A stretch of 64,000 nucleotides of DNA, taken from NCBI GenBank assembly GCA_022496805.1, contig CM040102.1:17639955-17703954 (forward strand). Reading direction: 5' to 3'. Position 1 is the stretch's first letter, and the number at the start of each line of letters is the position of its first letter. This DNA is from Pohlia nutans. Taxonomy: Eukaryota > Streptophyta > Bryopsida > Bryales > Mniaceae. Below, in pieces: positions 21,576 through 32,055 of the stretch. The notes below the pieces were generated by a model that was not told the origin of the DNA, ran no database searches, and worked only from the letters and a program-made list of their open reading frames with translations. The translations under genes were made by a program, and so were the position numbers.

Positions 21576-21581
21576 ATAAAT
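21575..21581 (+). promoter_or_regulatory. Putative TATA box of chorismate synthase
   Basis: TATAAAT directly abuts the 18-bp array. It is followed by GC-rich, then CT-rich sequence (21750-21930) typical of a plant 5' leader. Position-based inference only. Confidence 0.45.
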
Positions 21582-21977
21582 GATAAACGTGCGTGCGTTA
21601 CTGCCGGGGCGAGGAGAAAGAAGGCCGAGTGGAAAAATTAGATGGCAGGGCACGGGTGGAGACGCAGGAACAAAGCGTCCCCGGCATGCCATTCCAGCGG
21701 TGCCTGTGGGGCTGGTGAGGTAGAGAAGTCAGCAAGGGTGTGCGAGGAAGACATTCTTTTAGCAGTCGCCTCCCTCGCTCGCTCGCGTTTCACTGACCTC
21801 AGTCTGCCTTTTCTCCTTTTGCGACGACCTCTGTGGACTCTCGTGCACCTGCCTTGCCTCTCTCCCCTCAGTCCGTTTCATTCATTTCCTCGCCATCCTT
21901 TGCCTCCTCGGTCTCCTCACTCCTCTCGTCTCGTCGTAGGGCTGAATTGGTGCACGGAGTTTTGTTTTTGAGCGACA

Positions 21978-24900
21978 ATGAGCGCCATGGCGTTAGGGCA
22001 GGCGGGCCGAGTGCACACGTTCGGACAGAGGCCTGCCTTGCTGGACACCGCGGGCGGCCTGCGTCGCTGCAAGGCGGATGCGGTGCGTCTCGCGGCCGTT
22101 GCTTTGCCGGCCATGCCATCCCACACTGTCAAGCTCGGTAAAGTTTCTTTTCCACGTCTGACTTTTCTTTTAAGCAGGATTTGGCTAATGCCGTGAATGT
22201 GAGTTCTCTAAATTGTTATTGAATCGACATTGAGTGTGAATCCTGGTGCGTTTCCGTTCTCTGGTATAGTTTTTGTTTAAGGCGGGTCGGCGGTGGTCAT
22301 TTCGGAGGTCTGATTAATGGTGAGGTGGTGAAACGCGTGAATACGATGTTATTGAATTGACACAAGCGTGGCGTTTACGTTCACTGTTCGCTTGTCCTGG
22401 TCTACTTCTGGTTAAGGTGGGTTGGTGATGGCGGTGAATAGGATTTGGCTTGGAATTGCGGTGATTGTAATTTGTCGACATTGTTGTTGAATTGACACAG
22501 ACTGTGAAGCTTGGTGCGTTTACGTTCACTGCTCTCTTGTCCTGGTCTGCTTTTTATAATAAGGCGGGTCGGTGGTGGTCATTTCGGAGGTGAGGTGGTG
22601 AAAAGGATTTGGCTTTTGGAATGCGGTCTGAATTGTTATTGAATGGACGCAGAGGTGCGGGCGGGAGCCGGGAACACATACGGCACTGTTTTCCGCGTTA
22701 CCACGTTTGGCGAGTCCCATGGTGGAGGAGTCGGGTGTATAATCGATGGTTGCCCTCCCCGACTGCCTCTTTCTGAGGCCGACATGCAGGAGGATCTTGA
22801 CAGGAGGTGAGCATTCCTTGCGAATATACATTGGATTTTTGTTAGTCACAATCTTGGTCTAGAGATGTGATTGTTTATGACATGGACATTCTTGGCTTCT
22901 GTATTAGGAATGCCGGTTGTGCTAACTATTGTATTGTGTTCGGGGATCTTGATTCTGGAACAAAGGACTGAGGTTTTTGTCAGTCATGAAAAGAGTCAGC
23001 TGTACTGTTGGCACTGTAAGAATGCCAGTTGCACACAAACCACTGGGACATTTGACTTCGTTGATGTTTGTACGACCTAATTTTCTTGAGTTCACGCGCT
23101 GTTTTCGCAGGAGGCCAGGCCAGAGCCGCATCACCACTCCTCGGAACGAGACAGACACCTGCAAAATTATTTCAGGTGTTGGAAACGGTATGTTTCTGGT
23201 TCCACTTATATCACATTGACGTGTTAGCCATTATTAGATAACCGCTGATTCGGAACTATGGATCGGTATTTGTTTCAGTGTGAGATAATTTCTGTGCCCG
23301 AGTTTGAGTCGTTATCTGTTTGATTACGCAGGGCTCACACTTGGAACACCAATTGCTGTGACCGTTCCCAACACAGACCAGCGAGGAGGGGTAAGTATTT
23401 ACCCTTATTCTTTTCATAACAGTAGTCTTTGACGATTAGCGCTGGAATGTATTCATCTTAGATCAAGCATGGCTTAGAGTCTCTTTTGAGACATTTTCTT
23501 AGTGCAGTGGACATATCTTGATGTTTGTGTTCTTGGATGTGAGCAGGATTATTCCGAGATGTCTGTTGCCTACAGGCCATCACATGCTGATGCTACGTAT
23601 GACTTTAAATATGGGGTCCGCGCTATCCAGGTACTCGAATTGATTAGCGACAGTTATCCCGTCCGCGGTTGCACTTCTCAGTCCCTTATGTAATTTATAC
23701 AATTGCTGATTGTGTTGACTACCTATTTGTGGAGGAAGAATTACTTCACTACTATCTGTTTGACAAGAGATAATTATTGTGATGGATTTGGACAGTTCTT
23801 GGCAACGAACTTGAACTTTTGCTCATCGATTTGCAACCAATGGAGTTAGATATTTATACAAGTAGCTGTTTGCAGGGTGGTGGTAGGTCGTCTGCAAGGG
23901 AGACAATTGGTAGAGTAGCTGCAGGAGCAGTCGCCAAGAAGCTGCTCAAGTTGAAAGCAGGAACAGAGGTCTGTAAAATACTGTTTCTCACAATGGACAT
24001 TAGGTGCTGAAGAGCCTTCAATTCGACTGAATGCATTGAAGAAGCTTAAGGCTTCATCTTTGGTTGTAGTCCACAGAATTGCGGGGTAGAGAGGCAAAAT
24101 TATTCATCTTACTAACAGCACCGACCTTTTCCAGGTGCTAGCTTACGTATCAAGGGTTCATGGAGTGGAGTTGCCCGAGGAGTTGGTGGACCACGACAAT
24201 TTGACCCTTGAGCAAGTAAGGCGTTGTTGTACTTATTCCCTTTGACGATACCTCAACCGAGCTTTAATTGCTGGGAGTTGCTATTGAACTTCAAGCCAGA
24301 TGTTACATTCTTTGAGCAACAGTTTTGCTCAAACAGGTGTTCAATGTACTAGTTTAATGTTCTTACGCTCATATGTTTGGGGAACTAATGCAGATTGAGA
24401 GCAACATTGTACGCTGTCCCAACGAGGAATACGCAAACAAGATGATCGACGCCATTGATGCTGTTCGTGTAAAAGGAGACTCTGTTGGAGGAGTTGTAAC
24501 TTGCATTGCCAGAAACGTCCCCAAAGTAAGTTTCTAAGATCACTTGATAAACTTTCGCATTAAATTAATTCATTTTTTTGGAATCTAATCTGAAGTACAT
24601 GTATTGAGCGTCGAGTATCTTTTTGGACAGGGGCTGGGCTCTCCGGTGTTTGACAAGCTGGAGGCGGAACTTGCCAAGGCTGCTATGTCTCTTCCGGCCA
24701 CTAAAGGCTTTGAGATTGGAAGTGGCTTCGCTGGTACTACACTTCTCTTTTTTTTTGAGTCATTTAATGTCATCTCTTTGATGACTCTTAGTAATTCATG
24801 AAATTGGTGGTATACAGATTTTAGTTCACTATCTTGGTGGTTATTTGTTTTCTCAATTACAAACAATCTAGTGTGAGCTAATATTTGAGTGCATTTGATG

Positions 24901-25655
24901 CGCAGGGTCATTACAGCGCGGTTCTGAGCACAACGACGAATTCTATGTTGATGAGAATGGTAATGTACGAACGCGCACAAACAGATCTGGAGGAATTCAG
25001 GGGGGGATCTCTAATGGGGAGACTATTGTGCTCCGCATTGCATTCAAACCTACATCAACGATCACGGTATGTTTCTTAGTTGCTTTCCTTCCAGACTAAA
25101 GTGCTTACATTTCCAAGACTCATAATCCACTTATAAATGGTTCTTGTTGGAGAAGTTTTGGTGTCTGGTCTTCTCCTACTTACGAAGATGACTGGGTGCT
25201 TGGCAAACTTAGTATGGATACTGTTTGGGTCAATGCAATGTACATCATCGTGATTCATTCTAAGTCATCGTGATTCATTCTATGAGGACCGCATCGGCGC
25301 TGTTGTGGAGGTCGATAGCCCCGAAGGCGAGTCATATTTTTTGTCACTTCCGGATTGCACCTCACTGTGATTGTACTGGTTCCATTTCATACAGAGCAAG
25401 CAGAAGACTGTCACTCGTGATAAGAAGGAGACAGAGCTACGGGCGCGTGGCCGTCACGATCCCTGTGTTGTTCCTCGAGCGGTGCCCATGGTGGAGGCCA
25501 TGGTCGCTTTGGTGCTTGCAGACGCATTGCTGCAGCACTATGCACAGTGCCAGCTGCTACCACAAGACCCTGTGCTCCAGGGTAACGAGTTGCCACAAGA
25601 GGCAACGCTACAGCCAACGCTAAAGGAGCAAGCATCAATGTACAGCGAACACTGA
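21978..25655 (+). CDS. CS: Chorismate synthase, plastid precursor
   Basis: This enzyme (EC 4.2.3.5) converts EPSP to chorismate using reduced FMN, the last shikimate step before aromatic amino acids and folate. Exons: 21978-22137, 22653-22806, 23111-23187, 23332-23390, 23547-23630, 23876-23968, 24135-24215, 24394-24525, 24631-24733, 24906-25066 and 25395-25655. All introns are GT-AG, the frame is unbroken, and the product has 454 residues. Residues ~1-54 are rich in Ala, Arg and Gly with few acids, as in a chloroplast transit peptide. Family signatures present are [54 protein letters not shown] and [20 protein letters not shown]. The loop after GFAG reads SLQR rather than the usual TFLT, which depends on the 24906 acceptor. 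Length is normal for plants. An 18-bp tandem array lies at the putative promoter. Confidence 0.96.
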
Positions 25656-27220
25656 ACCGTTCCTGTGCACTATCTGTAAAATTACAAACAGTAGCACTAT
25701 TACTCCTCGAGATTGATAATTCATTTAGACCTTTACTACTGGTATAGCAAGAGGTGAGGTTTTCATTTTAGGTCTAGAAGCCAAGTTCTGTAGAGGTCTG
25801 GGAGCTTCTAGTCCAGCTTGGACCTTAAAATAACGCTATGGTCCTAGAGTTTTGTGGCGCCTTCTGAAAGATCAGTACATGTAAGCTTAGATTAGGATCT
25901 CTCTCAAGTTTCTAGACATATTCCTTTGGAGCCCTTTGCAATGCAGCTCACAGAATAACTGCATTTTTTGAATGAGGTATGAATTGAGAACCACACAAGG
26001 CTTGGTGTGCTTGATATCGTTCTATTTCACATGAGAGCTTAAAAATGTTCTACTGTCTTGTCCTGGGAGCTTTTGTACATCTGTGTTATTACTGTAGTGT
26101 ACCGTTTCTTTTATTGTACTTAAGAAAGACCATCCAAAACCCTTCACATGTTATGAGTGTGGCTGGCTTTACAGAACTCTTTGATGCTGCAATGCTCCGT
26201 AAATTTTTACCCTGAACTGATTTGTAAGAGCATCCCCACCAGCACTCTGGATAGTTATCAGGCTCTGGAAAATGGATGTTTTGCACTCGGTATGATACTA
26301 CGGTGTATTGTACCTGAGTTCGCTCCCTTTTACGAAAACATACCTTTACTTGCCTAAACTGACTTGCCAAAGTGATTGCGGTAAATGTCAGTTGAACCAC
26401 TTCATGGCTTTTGCTTTCATTGGTGTATCCCAATCATCTTTCGTTTTTAACATAGAAACATCTGCTACTCTAAATGATACTGAAACTTTCATTGCCAGTG
26501 TGAAAGTGGTGATCCTCCCAAACAAATCATCTATAAACTGTGAATTTCCTGCAAATTGCACAATATACTTGTGGTACAGGAATAAACCAAATGATACACA
26601 GCCTTGAAATTTCCCTTGGAGTTTAAAATCATGCACAGCCTGGAATTTCCCATGGAGTTTAAAATCATGCACAGCCTGGAATTTCCCGTGGAGTTTAAAG
26701 TCATGCACAGCCTCTATTGTTGACAGACAAATATAACCATTTAAGTTATAAGGTACTCGAAACTCTTTCCCCTATCGTAACCATCACACCTGACCTCACA
26801 TGTGGAAAGTGTCCAACCACATGTATGCACAATTATAGCACATACTCTGTGCAGATACTGGATTGTGATACTGTATTGGAGAGTGAGATAATAACGAGTT
26901 CAGACTGCGGAACTTCTCTTCGGACATTACTCTCAAGTTCTACAGAATCGTATACACTCAATTATTTCTCTATATGACCCCTTTGGTAAACAACGTATAT
27001 ACGTGAGAGAGCCTGATGGGTAGCGTATAATCAAATGTGTCAATAATAGGAAATATTCTCTACAGATTCAATAGTGTTATATTGGAGAGTGTGAAAATAA
27101 CGAGCCAGGTTAGCGTGTAGTCAAGATGATTACAGACAACAATTGCACTGAATCCGTGCTGAGATTCCGGGTTGAAATTATCTACCGACCCCTTTCCCAT
27201 TCATGGCTGGTCTATCCAGC
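25656..27220. other. 3' region of chorismate synthase and gene-free DNA
   Basis: The first few hundred bases are probably 3' UTR. About 26225-26280 has the phrase AGAGCATCCCCACCAGCAC, common at plant MITE ends. A 36-bp triplication follows at 26597-26716. No further gene is supported. Confidence 0.4.
26597..26716. repeat. 36-bp unit, three tandem copies
   Basis: CACAGCCTGGAATTTCCC followed by ATGGAGTTTAAAATCATG is repeated three times with two to four changes. The interrupted frames through it give a repetitive peptide on both strands, which is a by-product of the repeat. Confidence 0.8.
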
Positions 27221-27528
27221 CCCTCCCGCTCCTTTGCCTTCCCCCACCCGCTGCTTTCCTTCTCCCACCCGCTCCTTTCCTTTTCCCCACCCGCTCTTTT
27301 CCTTCCCCCACCCGCTCCTTTCCTTTCCCCCACCCGCTCCTTTGCTTTCCCCCCCCCGCTCCTTTGCTTTCCCCACCCGCTCCTTTCCTTCCCCCACCCG
27401 CTCCTTTGCTTCCCCCACCCGCTCCTTTGCTTCCCCCACCCGCTCCTTTGCTTCCCCCACCCGCTCCTTTGCTTCCCCCACCCGCTCCTTCCCTTCCCCC
27501 ACCCGCTCCTTTGCCTTCCCACACCCGT
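27221..27528. repeat. C-rich 21-bp minisatellite
   Basis: About 15 copies of CCCCCACCCGCTCCTTTGCT+T, mostly 21 bp with some 18-22-bp variants, almost free of G on the plus strand. The period is a multiple of three, so all frames stay open for >100 codons on both strands. These frames look artefactual. The minus strand has repeated GGGTGGGGG runs. Confidence 0.9.
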
Positions 27529-27726
27529 TGTGCCAAGTTCACAGACACTCAAGCTTATATGGAGGGAGCAGGTGAAGCGGACATTTCATTACGGCAGTGG
27601 TGAATTTTTCACTGTGATCGTGATTCCTGTCCAGGTTGGACCTTGAGCTTGCAGCAAACCTACTTAGTTTTCAAATGCATCAATCTCTTGATGCAAACAC
27701 TCCTTCCTTCTCCTGTTCCAAAATGT

Positions 27727-27960
27727 TCATTCTCTTGCTGCAGCCCCGGAATGTGTATCAGATACTTTCAGTCGATGATCGAAGTCTACAATTTGTATAG
27801 CATAACCCTCTAGTTTCTTTCTTCTGATTAACATGCACCTGCTGTTGAAGAACTGAATCACTTTGCTGACGGAAGACACCAGATCCACTTGTTCTGCGGG
27901 GGCTATGATGTTCGTGAGCTCACACCGACTAGATTTGACACGGGACGTTTTTTTGTAACA
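27727..27960 (-). pseudogene. Unassigned terminal-exon-like fragment
   Basis: The minus strand reads ELTNIIAPAEQVDLVSSV, then SKVIQFFNSRCMLIRRKKLE and GYAIQIVDFDHRLKVSDTHS, and stops after GAAARE. Its composition is protein-like, unlike nearby AT-rich frames, and it has a natural C-terminal stop. I do not recognise the family. There is no start codon nearby and no upstream exon, because the DNA beyond 28449 is a MITE. It could be the last exon of a disrupted gene or a captured gene fragment. Confidence 0.3.
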
Positions 27961-28448
27961 TCTCAAAATGGGCGTTTTGTGGTTCAAGGATGTCCATTTT
28001 AAAGAGGGTGCATTATAGGTACTCTATGATTTAAGCATTAAAAATTTGACAAATATTATCCAATTGTCAAAAATTTATAGATAGAGATAGAGACTCCGGT
28101 CTTTTTTCAAGGCTATTGTGAATAAAGTGTTTGTTTGTCTTGACAATGAGATAGTGTCCACCTTTGATCAAGTGCAATGCAAGTCTTTCAATTGCTACCA
28201 AGAATCAACAAAATATTTGATGAATCTAATAATAGGAATTGTATCATGATTAAGTTCTCTTATCTTTTTTGAATAGTCAATAGAAACTGAAATTTGCTAA
28301 GATTGTCCCATGATATAAAATTATGGCATAGCTGTCTTTATTATTGCTCACAAAAATACTTTATATAGTACTTCCATTTTATATAATGAAAGGTTTTTCT
28401 AAGTTTTTTTTATCACAATCTCAAAAATGAAGTTAACTTCAACTTTAA

Positions 28449-29015
28449 TCTCTAATGGTCCAACCATGCATTTTTTGCATGATATACAAATCCCATTCAT
28501 GTTTTCTCATCTGTCATACATTTTTTGCAACATGGCATTTTTATGGTAGATTTTACAAAAAGTTAGCTTCATGCATGTGTGAATTGATTAGAAAGTGGAT
28601 GATTTGTGAAATTTTTACACCTCATTTCATATTTTAGTGATTCATTTAGAATTTCGAAGATCTTCACTTAGTTCAAAAGTTCTCCAGAAAAAACCAACTC
28701 ATAAAATTAAGCAACCAAAGAATCTTTTAAAATCACTACAGTTAGAGTATTACATTTCAACCCATCACAACAACCTTCATCCACAGAGTTGTCAATATTT
28801 TATTCATAATCAAATTACAAAATAATTTTGAATTTTGAGTTTCAAATTTTAGACAAAAATATTGGTGATAGCAATCATAGATCTAACTATATGAATAGAA
28901 TCTAAAATTTATAATGTACAACTATTATTCATACATCAAGTTCAAAATATCCCTCTTAGTTGCATTTCATTACAAAACTGCCCAATATATGGAGAGAGGT
29001 GAGGACGTTTAGGGA
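28449..29015 (-). mobile_element. TTAA-flanked MITE, ~568-bp family, reverse
   Basis: The reverse copy ends ...GAGGACGTTTAGGGA with TTAA after it (29016-29019) and TTAA before it (28445-28448). 567 bp, collinear with 19438-20005 in inverted orientation. Confidence 0.75.
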
Positions 29016-29281
29016 TTAATTCAACATGGTCTTACTTTTGCAAGTGCATACAATTTTCAATTGTTTCCTTCTGCTCATAATTGATTTTGATGAGCACTCA
29101 CATAAACATGAACTTTCATTGCCAGTCCCTACTACTGTTCAATTATACAAACAGAGGTGTAAAATCACTAGTGCATGATTACATCTCTCCTGCATGTTCT
29201 TGCTCCTGCTACAAATCTGATAATGGCCAAGTCCAACACAAGTTTTAGGTCATTTACCAAAAAGACTTTGAACCCATATTA

Positions 29282-29405
29282 CACTAGTAGAAAAGGTGGC
29301 ACTCCCAGGGACACGCCCATGCAAAATCACTGTGCATGCGTGGGATTGAGCACTACTTGCTTGGGCATCTCCCTCGGCAATGCCACCTTTTCTACTAAGT
29401 TAGTG
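29282..29405. mobile_element. Short CACTA-like MITE
   Basis: Left CACTAGTAGAAAAGGTGGCA, right TGCCACCTTTTCTACT followed by AAGTTAGTG. The 124-bp element carries an imperfect outermost repeat on the right, and no clear target duplication is seen. Confidence 0.55.
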
Positions 29406-29817
29406 TTCCTACTCAATCACACAAACAAAGGTGCAAAATCACTGATGCAAGAGCAATCATACTGACATCTCCCTTGCATGTTCTTGCTCCTGCTACAAAT
29501 CTGACAATGGCCAAGTAGGTCCAACTCAAGTTTGAGGTCATTTATCAAAAAAACCCTTGTAATGTTTGCACACAGTATTCAAGGTGTGTAGGGATCCCCT
29601 ATCAATTGCCAAGGAGAATCAACAAAATATTTGATCAGTCTAGTAATAGGAACTCAATACTCTCAAGGCTGTCAGTTTTGGTTCTAATACAATATCTGAA
29701 CAGACAAAAGAAACTGAAGAATTTGCCAAGACTGTCGCATGATACAATAGTATACATAATGTCTTCTGGTGTCCATAGGCTTTGCAAACTGCACACAATG
29801 ACTGAAGAGCACAAGGG

Positions 29818-30864
29818 TTAACTAGCCAAGGGAGATGAAGTCCTGTCCTTCCGTCTTGAGTCCTGTCTTGACAATGGATAGCCTTCCAGAAGCCCTTGCT
29901 CTTCGTCCCCACCTTCTTTCCTCGGCGACGACGTCGACAACGGCAATTCTGGCTTCTTCGCTACGGATGTCGTCTGCTGGTACAGAACACCTCCAAAGAT
30001 CGTCAGCAGTAAACACACTAATCCCGGAGCGCTGGCATGCTTGTCCCATATCAACACGTTGATCACCACCGTGAGCAGCTTGTTCACCACGCCCGTCACT
30101 GTGAACGCCGTGGCGGAGATCGCCTTCCTGGCCGCGAATCCGAAGAAGCTGATGGCCACCCCGAACAAACACGACACTGCGACTGGAACCAACGAGGAAA
30201 TCCCCTGGAACGACGCATTGGAAATGTCGCTGTACTCCCCCATGGCGATCCAAAAGAACGGCGACAGCATGAGGGAAAGAAGGTTGTTGTACAGAACGAA
30301 GCCCCAGGTGTTCAACCCTAAATCCGTCACCATGTGCTTGATGTACACCATCTCCGTGCAAATGGTGATCAGGTAGGCGAAAGCCCACGAGTACGCCGTG
30401 ACCGTGAACGAGGAATCTGTGAAGACGTACCCCACGGCGCCCGCGAGGATGACGATCAGGGATCCGAATGTGTATGGCGACGGGAGCGCTTGCTTGCGGA
30501 AAAAAGTGTCTGCGAGGGCGACGAGCAGCGGCGTGGAGGACCGGAACACGATGAAGGTGTCGACATTGGCGTGCTTGAGGAGGTTGGTGTTGGTGAAGAT
30601 CGCGAGGTAGAAGACGAACGCGGCCGGGAGAAATTTCTTGGCCGTGGACCACACGAACGGATCGTGATGGAGCACGCCGCCCTTGCCCGCCAGGTATACT
30701 ACGACAACGCTGGTGAAGTATTGCAGCGCCGTGAGCAAGCCGGGGAAGGGGAAATAGGTTATGGCGTACTTGTTGATGATGGACAGCAAGCTGGAGCACA
30801 AGCCATAGCCTACCACCACGGATACTGTCCCCAAGCCCGGGCTGGATTCCTCCTTGGCCTTCAT
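29818..30864 (-). CDS. GFT1: GDP-fucose transporter, Golgi NST family
   Basis: An intronless 348-residue member of the drug/metabolite transporter superfamily (NST/TPT clade), expected in the Golgi membrane, where it exchanges GDP-fucose for GMP. There are about ten hydrophobic segments. LLTALQYFTS, FLPAAFVFYLAIFTNTNLL, HANVDTFIVFRSSTPLLVAL and TEMVYIKHMV are characteristic of the plant GFT1/GONST4 clade, as are FGFAARKAISATAFTVTGVV and NKLLTVVINVLIWDKHA. The C-terminal tail is soluble and Ser/Arg/Glu-rich. I start at the ATG at 30864 (MKAKEESSPGLG). The frame continues open upstream but has no earlier ATG, and a two-codon out-of-frame ATG precedes it. Fucose supply matters for xyloglucan, RG-II and N-glycans. 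GFT1 fits better than the GDP-mannose paralogue GONST3 by these motifs. Confidence 0.93.
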   Translation of the reverse strand: MKAKEESSPGLGTVSVVVGYGLCSSLLSIINKYAITYFPFPGLLTALQYFTSVVVVYLAGKGGVLHHDPFVWSTAKKFLPAAFVFYLAIFTNTNLLKHANVDTFIVFRSSTPLLVALADTFFRKQALPSPYTFGSLIVILAGAVGYVFTDSSFTVTAYSWAFAYLITICTEMVYIKHMVTDLGLNTWGFVLYNNLLSLMLSPFFWIAMGEYSDISNASFQGISSLVPVAVSCLFGVAISFFGFAARKAISATAFTVTGVVNKLLTVVINVLIWDKHASAPGLVCLLLTIFGGVLYQQTTSVAKKPELPLSTSSPRKEGGDEEQGLLEGYPLSRQDSRRKDRTSSPLAS

Positions 30865-31356
30865 CTCATCAAACAATTGAGAAGCCCTTCCAAAACACGT
30901 CCTCCACAACCCCTGTAAACCCTAATTTATACCATGAGCGCCCGAACCTCGTGTTCACTAATGGTGATGCGACGATAGTAGAAGCTGAGAGCATGGAGAA
31001 GAAAAGGGTGAATGGAATGGAGAAAGCGAGCATTGGATTGCAACTATGCCAGAGTTGTACGTAAGTTTGTAACTCATGATATGATTATATTCTGACAGAG
31101 AAAGTTGAAAGGAAGGTGGAGTGGAGATGGCGCAGACGGAAGCATCAATTTTACAAATAATTTTACAAATAATTTTCCTTCCGCGTTGACGGAGGAGATG
31201 GAGGGCGTTGAATGTCAAAGCATACGCTATCGAAGTCTTCGCTTGACTGACTGTTAGCTGGCGCTCTAAGGCCCACTTTTCAGTAAGGTAGAGACGAGCA
31301 TATCCGATCATTTTGGTATATAATCTTAACTTTTTCAATTAGTGACATCAAGGACA
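30865..31356. other. Intergenic between GFT1 and tRNA-Pro
   Basis: Holds the leader and promoter of the transporter (minus) and the 5' flank of the tRNA gene (plus). No extra gene seen. Confidence 0.5.
31314..31350 (+). promoter_or_regulatory. Plant tRNA upstream elements
   Basis: TATATAAT at ~31316-31323 and CAA at ~31348, upstream of the tRNA. Plant nuclear tRNA genes typically have TATA-like and CAA motifs there. Confidence 0.45.
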
Positions 31357-31428
31357 GGGCATTTGGTCTAGTGGTATGATTCTCGCTTTGGGTGCGAGAG
31401 GCCGGGAGTTCGATTCTCTCAATGCCCC
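31357..31428 (+). tRNA. tRNA-Pro, anticodon TGG
   Basis: 72 nt fold into a cloverleaf. The acceptor stem GGGCATT pairs with AATGCCC and the discriminator is C. The D arm contains GGTCTAGTGGTATGA. The anticodon stem CTCGC/GCGAG carries loop TTTGGGT with anticodon TGG, reading CCA and other Pro codons. The T stem GGGAG/CTCTC has one G-U pair and loop TTCGATT. The CCA end is not encoded and there is no intron. Confidence 0.96.
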
Positions 31429-31434
31429 ACTCTG

Positions 31435-31440
31435 TTTTTT
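31435..31440 (+). terminator. Pol III terminator of tRNA-Pro
   Basis: Run of six T residues 6 nt after the mature tRNA end. Confidence 0.8.
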
Positions 31441-31482
31441 ATATGGATCGTAAAACACATGTACAGTACGTTTTGTTTTTAT

Positions 31483-31692
31483 ACTAGTGGGACCCGTGCC
31501 GTTGAGCACATTGAGCTTGGATTGTCTCCTCGACGGATTCTAACACGGAACGGTCGAGTGAGGGAACCGAGCTATATTGTATAATAGACTAGTGGGACCC
31601 GTGGCATTGAGCACATTGATCTTGGATATCTCCTTGACGGATTTCAACGCAGAACGATCGAGCGAGACAAACGAAGCTGTATTGTATAATAG
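31483..31692. repeat. 105-bp tandem duplication
   Basis: ACTAGTGGGACCCGTG...GTATAATAG occurs at 31483-31587 and again at 31588-31692 with ~15% differences. A third unit decays after ATGGATCGCACTGTG. It starts ~55 nt after the tRNA gene. Confidence 0.8.
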
Positions 31693-32055
31693 ATGGATCG
31701 CACTGTGTTGAGCACGATGATAGGGCCGTGCTTTCATTTATGCGTCACCTGTCAAGAAAGTCCCGCGCGGTGAGCACACTGGGAGCTTATGACCGCTGGG
31801 CGCCAAGAGCATTCGACAAGAACCGGAGAACTGGGACGAACTGGGACGCTGCCAATCTTGCCAGAAATGTGATTTTTCTTTAGGCTTTAGAAGTATGGAT
31901 TCGAGCTTTCTGTGAGTGTGCAGGTTTTTGATCGTGTGATCAGAGAACTCTCTGCTGCGAAGGGAGCGTGGACAGGGATCTTCGGACATGGTGTGGAGCT
32001 GCGACAGTTTGGCGTGAAGCGACGGATGATTTGGTTTGGATTTAGGGTTTAGAAA

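Noticed and set aside
25270..25394. GC-richer stretch inside chorismate synthase intron 10 reading [16 protein letters not shown]
   Set aside because: Tempting as an exon, but the family joins TSTIT-type sequence directly to KQKTVTRDK, and inclusion would add residues not found in homologues.
27126..27646. Overlapping long open frames on both strands (Pro/Ser/Arg-rich or Gly-rich)
   Set aside because: They are produced by a 21-bp tandem repeat whose period is a multiple of three. Several frames are open at once and none has a domain or start context.
30865..30909. Upstream extension of the GDP-fucose transporter to a TTG codon
   Set aside because: No ATG in that stretch; the ATG at 30864 gives a normal family length.
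30334..30918. 194-codon plus-strand frame opposite the GDP-fucose transporter
   Set aside because: Low-complexity antisense shadow of a GC-rich gene. The minus strand has clear transporter motifs.
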